Positions 61,250 through 64,000 of a stretch of 64,000 nt of DNA are shown here, piece after piece. This DNA comes from Anaerobiospirillum thomasii. Its GTDB lineage: Bacteria > Pseudomonadota > Gammaproteobacteria > Enterobacterales > Succinivibrionaceae. Within the stretch, counting starts at the first letter, position 1, and each line of letters starts with the position of its first letter. The DNA is taken from positions 698,001 to 762,000 of the forward strand of contig NZ_UAPU01000007.1 of assembly GCF_900445255.1 (NCBI RefSeq). Reading direction: 5' to 3'. Below the pieces are notes generated by a model. That model had not been told where the DNA came from. It saw nothing but the letters and a program-made list of their open reading frames with translations, and did not search any database. The translations under genes were made by a program, and so were the position numbers.

Positions 61250-62251
61250 CTATATGTTGTACACACCTGCCTTGTACAGACTAAGATTGTCTTTGTCTGA
61301 AAACCACTCAATGGTTTTTGCAAGACCGCGCTCAAAACCATCAAGTCCTGCATACTCAGGCTGCCAGGCTGTCAGTGCTTTGAGTTTTGTATTATCACAC
61401 CACAGACGGTTGACTTCACTCTTTTGTGGGCGCAGACGTACCTCATCTGTAATCACTTCAATATCAGATCCCATAAGTCTTTTTATAATATCTACAGTAT
61501 CGCCAATGCTTACCTCAAAGTTGGAGCCGGCATTTATGACCTGACCTATGGCCTTATCTGAATTTAAAATCGCCTCAAAGGCGCTCACTGTATCTGAAAC
61601 GTAATTAAAATCACGTGTGGGAGATAAAGCTCCAAGCTTTATACTCTCAAGTCCTGATGCAATCTGTGTAATTACTGTAGGTATAACGGCACGGGCTGAC
61701 TGTCTTGGACCATAGGTATTAAATGGTCTTATCAGTGCTACCGGCAGTTCAAAGGAGCGATAGAATGACAAAGCCAGTTGATCGGCTCCTATCTTGGTGG
61801 CCGCATATGGAGACTGCCCCTGCAGCGGATGCTCCTCATTTATAGGTACATATAGCGCACTGCCGTAAACTTCAGAGGTTGATGTCACCACAACCTTTTG
61901 CACATCAAGGCTGCGTGCTGCCTGCAGCACATTGAGAGTACCTTTGATATTGGTATCAACATAGGTATCAGGACTGTGGTAGGAGTAAGGAATTGCAATC
62001 AAGGCAGCTAAATGCAGCACAGCATCACAGCCCTGCAAAGCCTGTCTTACACCATTTGGATCGCGTATGTCGCCAGAGAAAACCTCAACTGAATTTTTAA
62101 TATCCTCAGGCACACTGTCAAGCCAGCCGTTTGAGTTAAAGGAATTGTAAAGAACAAATGCCCTTACATCATAACCCTGCCTGACCATGTATTCAGTCAG
62201 ATGGGAGCCTATAAAACCATCAGCTCCTGTGATTAATATTTTTTTAAACAT
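61250..62251 (-). CDS. legB: LegB-type NDP-N-acetylglucosamine 4,6-dehydratase
   Basis: A 333-residue extended SDR. It has ILITGADGFIGSHLTEYMVRQGY (NAD loop), HLAALIAIPYSYHSPDTYVDTNIKGT, the catalytic Thr-Ser region TSTSEVYGSA, YAATK (YxxxK), and RPFNTYGPRQSARAVIPTVITQI. These features fit LegB, which makes the 4-keto-6-deoxy sugar with retained C5 configuration. It lies 9 bases after the CBS-nucleotidyltransferase gene. Confidence 0.93.
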   Translation of the reverse strand: MFKKILITGADGFIGSHLTEYMVRQGYDVRAFVLYNSFNSNGWLDSVPEDIKNSVEVFSGDIRDPNGVRQALQGCDAVLHLAALIAIPYSYHSPDTYVDTNIKGTLNVLQAARSLDVQKVVVTSTSEVYGSALYVPINEEHPLQGQSPYAATKIGADQLALSFYRSFELPVALIRPFNTYGPRQSARAVIPTVITQIASGLESIKLGALSPTRDFNYVSDTVSAFEAILNSDKAIGQVINAGSNFEVSIGDTVDIIKRLMGSDIEVITDEVRLRPQKSEVNRLWCDNTKLKALTAWQPEYAGLDGFERGLAKTIEWFSDKDNLSLYKAGVYNI

Positions 62252-62260
62252 ATATCTCTC

Positions 62261-63283
62261 TTATGCATTAATTCTCTGATAATCATCAACACGACCGACA
62301 TCAACCCAGCTTTCGATAATAGGATAGACTCGTACCTTCTTACCCATATCTCTGGCCATATTCAAAAGTGTCGGCATATCTATAAATGTATCTTGGGGCA
62401 CAAGCTTTAAAAACGCAGGATCTATGGCATATACACCTGAGTTTATAAAACTTCTGTACACTGGTTTTTCTTTTATTTCAATAAAATCAATGCCGCTAAA
62501 ATCAACCACTCCAAATGGATTTTGTATAGTATGCTCAGCTATGGCCATAGTCGCAAAGGAATGATTCTGCATATGAAAATCCATAAGATTTCTTACATCA
62601 AAATCAGTGATAATATCACCGTTCATGACCACAAGCGGCATCTTGATATCATCTTCAATCAGTGACAGAGCTCCTGCTGTACCCAGTCTCTTGCCCTCTT
62701 TGATGTATTTGATTTCAACACCAAAATCACTACCATCTCCAAAATAGTTTTCTATCTGTTCACCTAGATAGTTAATAGCAAGATAAATCTTTTTGAATTT
62801 TTCTGATGCCAGCTGTCTGATGATAATCTCAAGCATAGGCTTGCCATAGACTTTGAGCATTGGCTTTGGCGTTTCACGTGTCAGATCTCCCATGCGTGTA
62901 CCAAGACCGCCACACATAATAACCACAGGAGTCTTTGCATAGATAGAATGGTTCTTGACTATAAGATCGACAAGCTCGTTGGCATGAGTTACAACAGGCA
63001 CCATATTTAAATTGCTGTCTTTTAAGATGCTGCGTCTTTTTTCATCTGAGATAAACTCATCTTTACTGCAAACCTCATATCTGATGCAGTTGGTGTTCAT
63101 AATGGAGCTGACAGGAGCTGTGGTATCTATACCCTTTAGCACAGCCTTTCTAATATCACTGTCAGTTAAAGAACCGCACACTATATTCTTGTGCACAATA
63201 ATAAGTGTACGTATAGGTACATTGCCAAGCTGCTCAAGAGCATGTTTTATACTTTCACTCTCTTCACACAGATATTTATTCAT
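62261..63283 (-). CDS. ptmE: PtmE-like nucleotidyltransferase with N-terminal CBS domains
   Basis: A 340-residue protein. Residues 1-120 are two CBS motifs (VCGSLTDSDIRKAVLKGID, LNMVPVVTHANELVDL). Residues 121-340 are a sugar-1-phosphate nucleotidyltransferase (VIMCGGLGTRMGDLTRETPKPMLKVYGKPMLE, MNGDIITDFD, SWVDVGRVDDY). This fusion is that of Campylobacter PtmE, which makes GDP-glucosamine for legionaminic acid. It is the first gene of the operon, about 200 bases from flagellin 3. The GDP route is inferred from this gene. Confidence 0.85.
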   Translation of the reverse strand: MNKYLCEESESIKHALEQLGNVPIRTLIIVHKNIVCGSLTDSDIRKAVLKGIDTTAPVSSIMNTNCIRYEVCSKDEFISDEKRRSILKDSNLNMVPVVTHANELVDLIVKNHSIYAKTPVVIMCGGLGTRMGDLTRETPKPMLKVYGKPMLEIIIRQLASEKFKKIYLAINYLGEQIENYFGDGSDFGVEIKYIKEGKRLGTAGALSLIEDDIKMPLVVMNGDIITDFDVRNLMDFHMQNHSFATMAIAEHTIQNPFGVVDFSGIDFIEIKEKPVYRSFINSGVYAIDPAFLKLVPQDTFIDMPTLLNMARDMGKKVRVYPIIESWVDVGRVDDYQRINA

Positions 63284-63432
63284 AACCTTCTCACAAATGC
63301 ACTATGCTCTAGACGAATCTTTAAAATTTAAACAATATAATACACTGAAAATACGACACTTTTATGTCATATATTTGAACCTTACTGCAAAAACGGCGAT
63401 TTAATTTTTTTCCTTTTAAAAATATCCAGATC

Positions 63433-63454
63433 AAAAAAGGAGGCCTGAGCCTCC
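63433..63454 (-). terminator. Terminator of flagellin 3
   Basis: On the minus strand GGAGGC, loop TCAG, GCCTCC and six T. It is the same stem-loop as after flagellin 2, extended by two A-T pairs. It separates the flagellin from the ptmE operon. Confidence 0.92.
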
Positions 63455-63485
63455 TTCATACAAACACAATTCATATTGAATCTTA

Positions 63486-64000
63486 TTAGCCAAGCAGTGA
63501 TAAAGCCAGCTGTGGTCTTGAGTTGGCCTGTGTCAGCATGGATGATGCTGCCTGCTGAATGATGGTCTGCTGTGACAGTTTGGCTGACTCTTCGGCAAAG
63601 TCTGTATCACGGATACGGGCACGGGCATCAGATACGTTCATGGAAACATTTGACTGATTGCGAATTGATGATTCCATACGGTTCTGCATAGCACCTAAGT
63701 GAGCGCGCTGTTTGTCAATTAGCTCTACAAACTTATCTACTGAGGCAATAGCATTTTGAGCAAGAGACTGTTGTGATACAACAAATCTACCTCCCTCAAA
63801 GCCATGTGTATCAACAGCAACCTGTGCACCTAGAGCTGTTGTTGCCATTTTACTTAAGGTGAAACCTGTTGAAAAACCAGTCATCTCTAAAGTATCACCC
63901 TGATAAGCGCCTACTTGAATCTTAATCTTTCCTAAACTGTTGATTAATCCATTGGCTGCATTATTTTGACCTACGCCAGCTAAAACTTGTTCTCCACCAA
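63486..64000 (-). CDS. fliC: Flagellin, copy 3 (partial; runs off right edge)
   Basis: The C-terminal 170 or so residues of a flagellin. The frame is open to the window edge (GEQVLAGVGQNNAANGLIN ... [23 protein letters not shown]) and ends with the same C-terminus as copies 1 and 2 ([18 protein letters not shown] ... LALSLLG). It is closest to copy 2, including the terminator, which suggests a dispersed duplication. It lies upstream of, and on the same strand as, the legionaminic/Maf operon. Confidence 0.95.
   Translation of the reverse strand, partial: GGEQVLAGVGQNNAANGLINSLGKIKIQVGAYQGDTLEMTGFSTGFTLSKMATTALGAQVAVDTHGFEGGRFVVSQQSLAQNAIASVDKFVELIDKQRAHLGAMQNRMESSIRNQSNVSMNVSDARARIRDTDFAEESAKLSQQTIIQQAASSMLTQANSRPQLALSLLG

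Noticed and set aside
1-64000. tRNA, rRNA, insertion sequences and prophage genes
   Set aside because: None recognised on reading both strands; a covariance-model scan (tRNAscan, Infernal) would be needed to exclude small RNAs.

Overview
The window looks like a chromosomal segment of a flagellated, AT-rich gammaproteobacterium. The closest fit I can infer is a Succinivibrionaceae/Aeromonadales-type anaerobe. The evidence is gammaproteobacterial housekeeping genes (dksA-gluQ, pcnB-folK, tyrA, frsA, modF, uspE, mrcB, malZ-type GH13) together with several short flagellins and a nonulosonic-acid locus. No rRNA, tRNA, CRISPR array or intact mobile element was found. The species assignment is inference.

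Layout. 1-4.9 kb: the 5' end of htpX, an unknown membrane protein, a PseH-like acetyltransferase switched out of frame by a run of nine G, a YdgA-like protein, tyrA and an MlaA-like protein. 5-11.3 kb: a 1718-residue FliK-like protein with a 22-residue tandem repeat, a stand-alone FlhB C-terminal-domain protein and a formyltransferase. 11.4-19.2 kb: an NSS-family transporter, a DUF4910/DUF2172 protein, an AAC(3)-fold acyltransferase, and a tandemly duplicated adenylation-enzyme/carrier-protein block attached to the 3' end of mrcB. One duplicate is decayed and carries a second out-of-frame G9 run. 19.2-31.2 kb: mrcB, dksA-gluQ, a methyltransferase, pcnB (apparent AUU start), folK, pth, ychF, modF and uspE. 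31.2-38.4 kb: two flagellins with sigma-28 promoters, proBA, frsA and a second methyltransferase. 38.4-42.3 kb: ahpC with a domain-swapped AhpF, then about 1.6 kb without genes holding two copies of a TGTGGG-rich repeat. 42.3-54.2 kb: murJ, a second uspE, an AEC permease, L-serine dehydratase, bioF-bioG-bioC, a lipoprotein, pepD and a MalZ-like GH13 protein lacking most catalytic residues. 54.2-64 kb: a minus-strand operon for legionaminic-acid-type sugar synthesis and flagellin glycosyl transfer (ptmE, legB, legC, legH, legI, legG, a Gfo/Idh oxidoreductase, a Maf-type transferase) next to a third flagellin that leaves the window.

How it fits together. The dominant theme is flagellar surface chemistry: three flagellins, a nearly complete nonulosonate pathway, a Maf transferase, and scattered tailoring candidates (PseH-like GNAT, formyltransferase, two three-domain methyltransferases, AAC(3)-like acyltransferase, DltA-like ligase with carrier protein, DUF4910 protein). 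Two of the tailoring genes contain G9 tracts that put them out of frame, which suggests phase-variable glycan decoration. The most unusual candidates are the ligase/carrier/acyltransferase module with its tandem duplication, the repeat-expanded FliK-like protein, the catalytically degenerate MalZ homologue, and the repeat-bearing 1.6 kb intergenic region.
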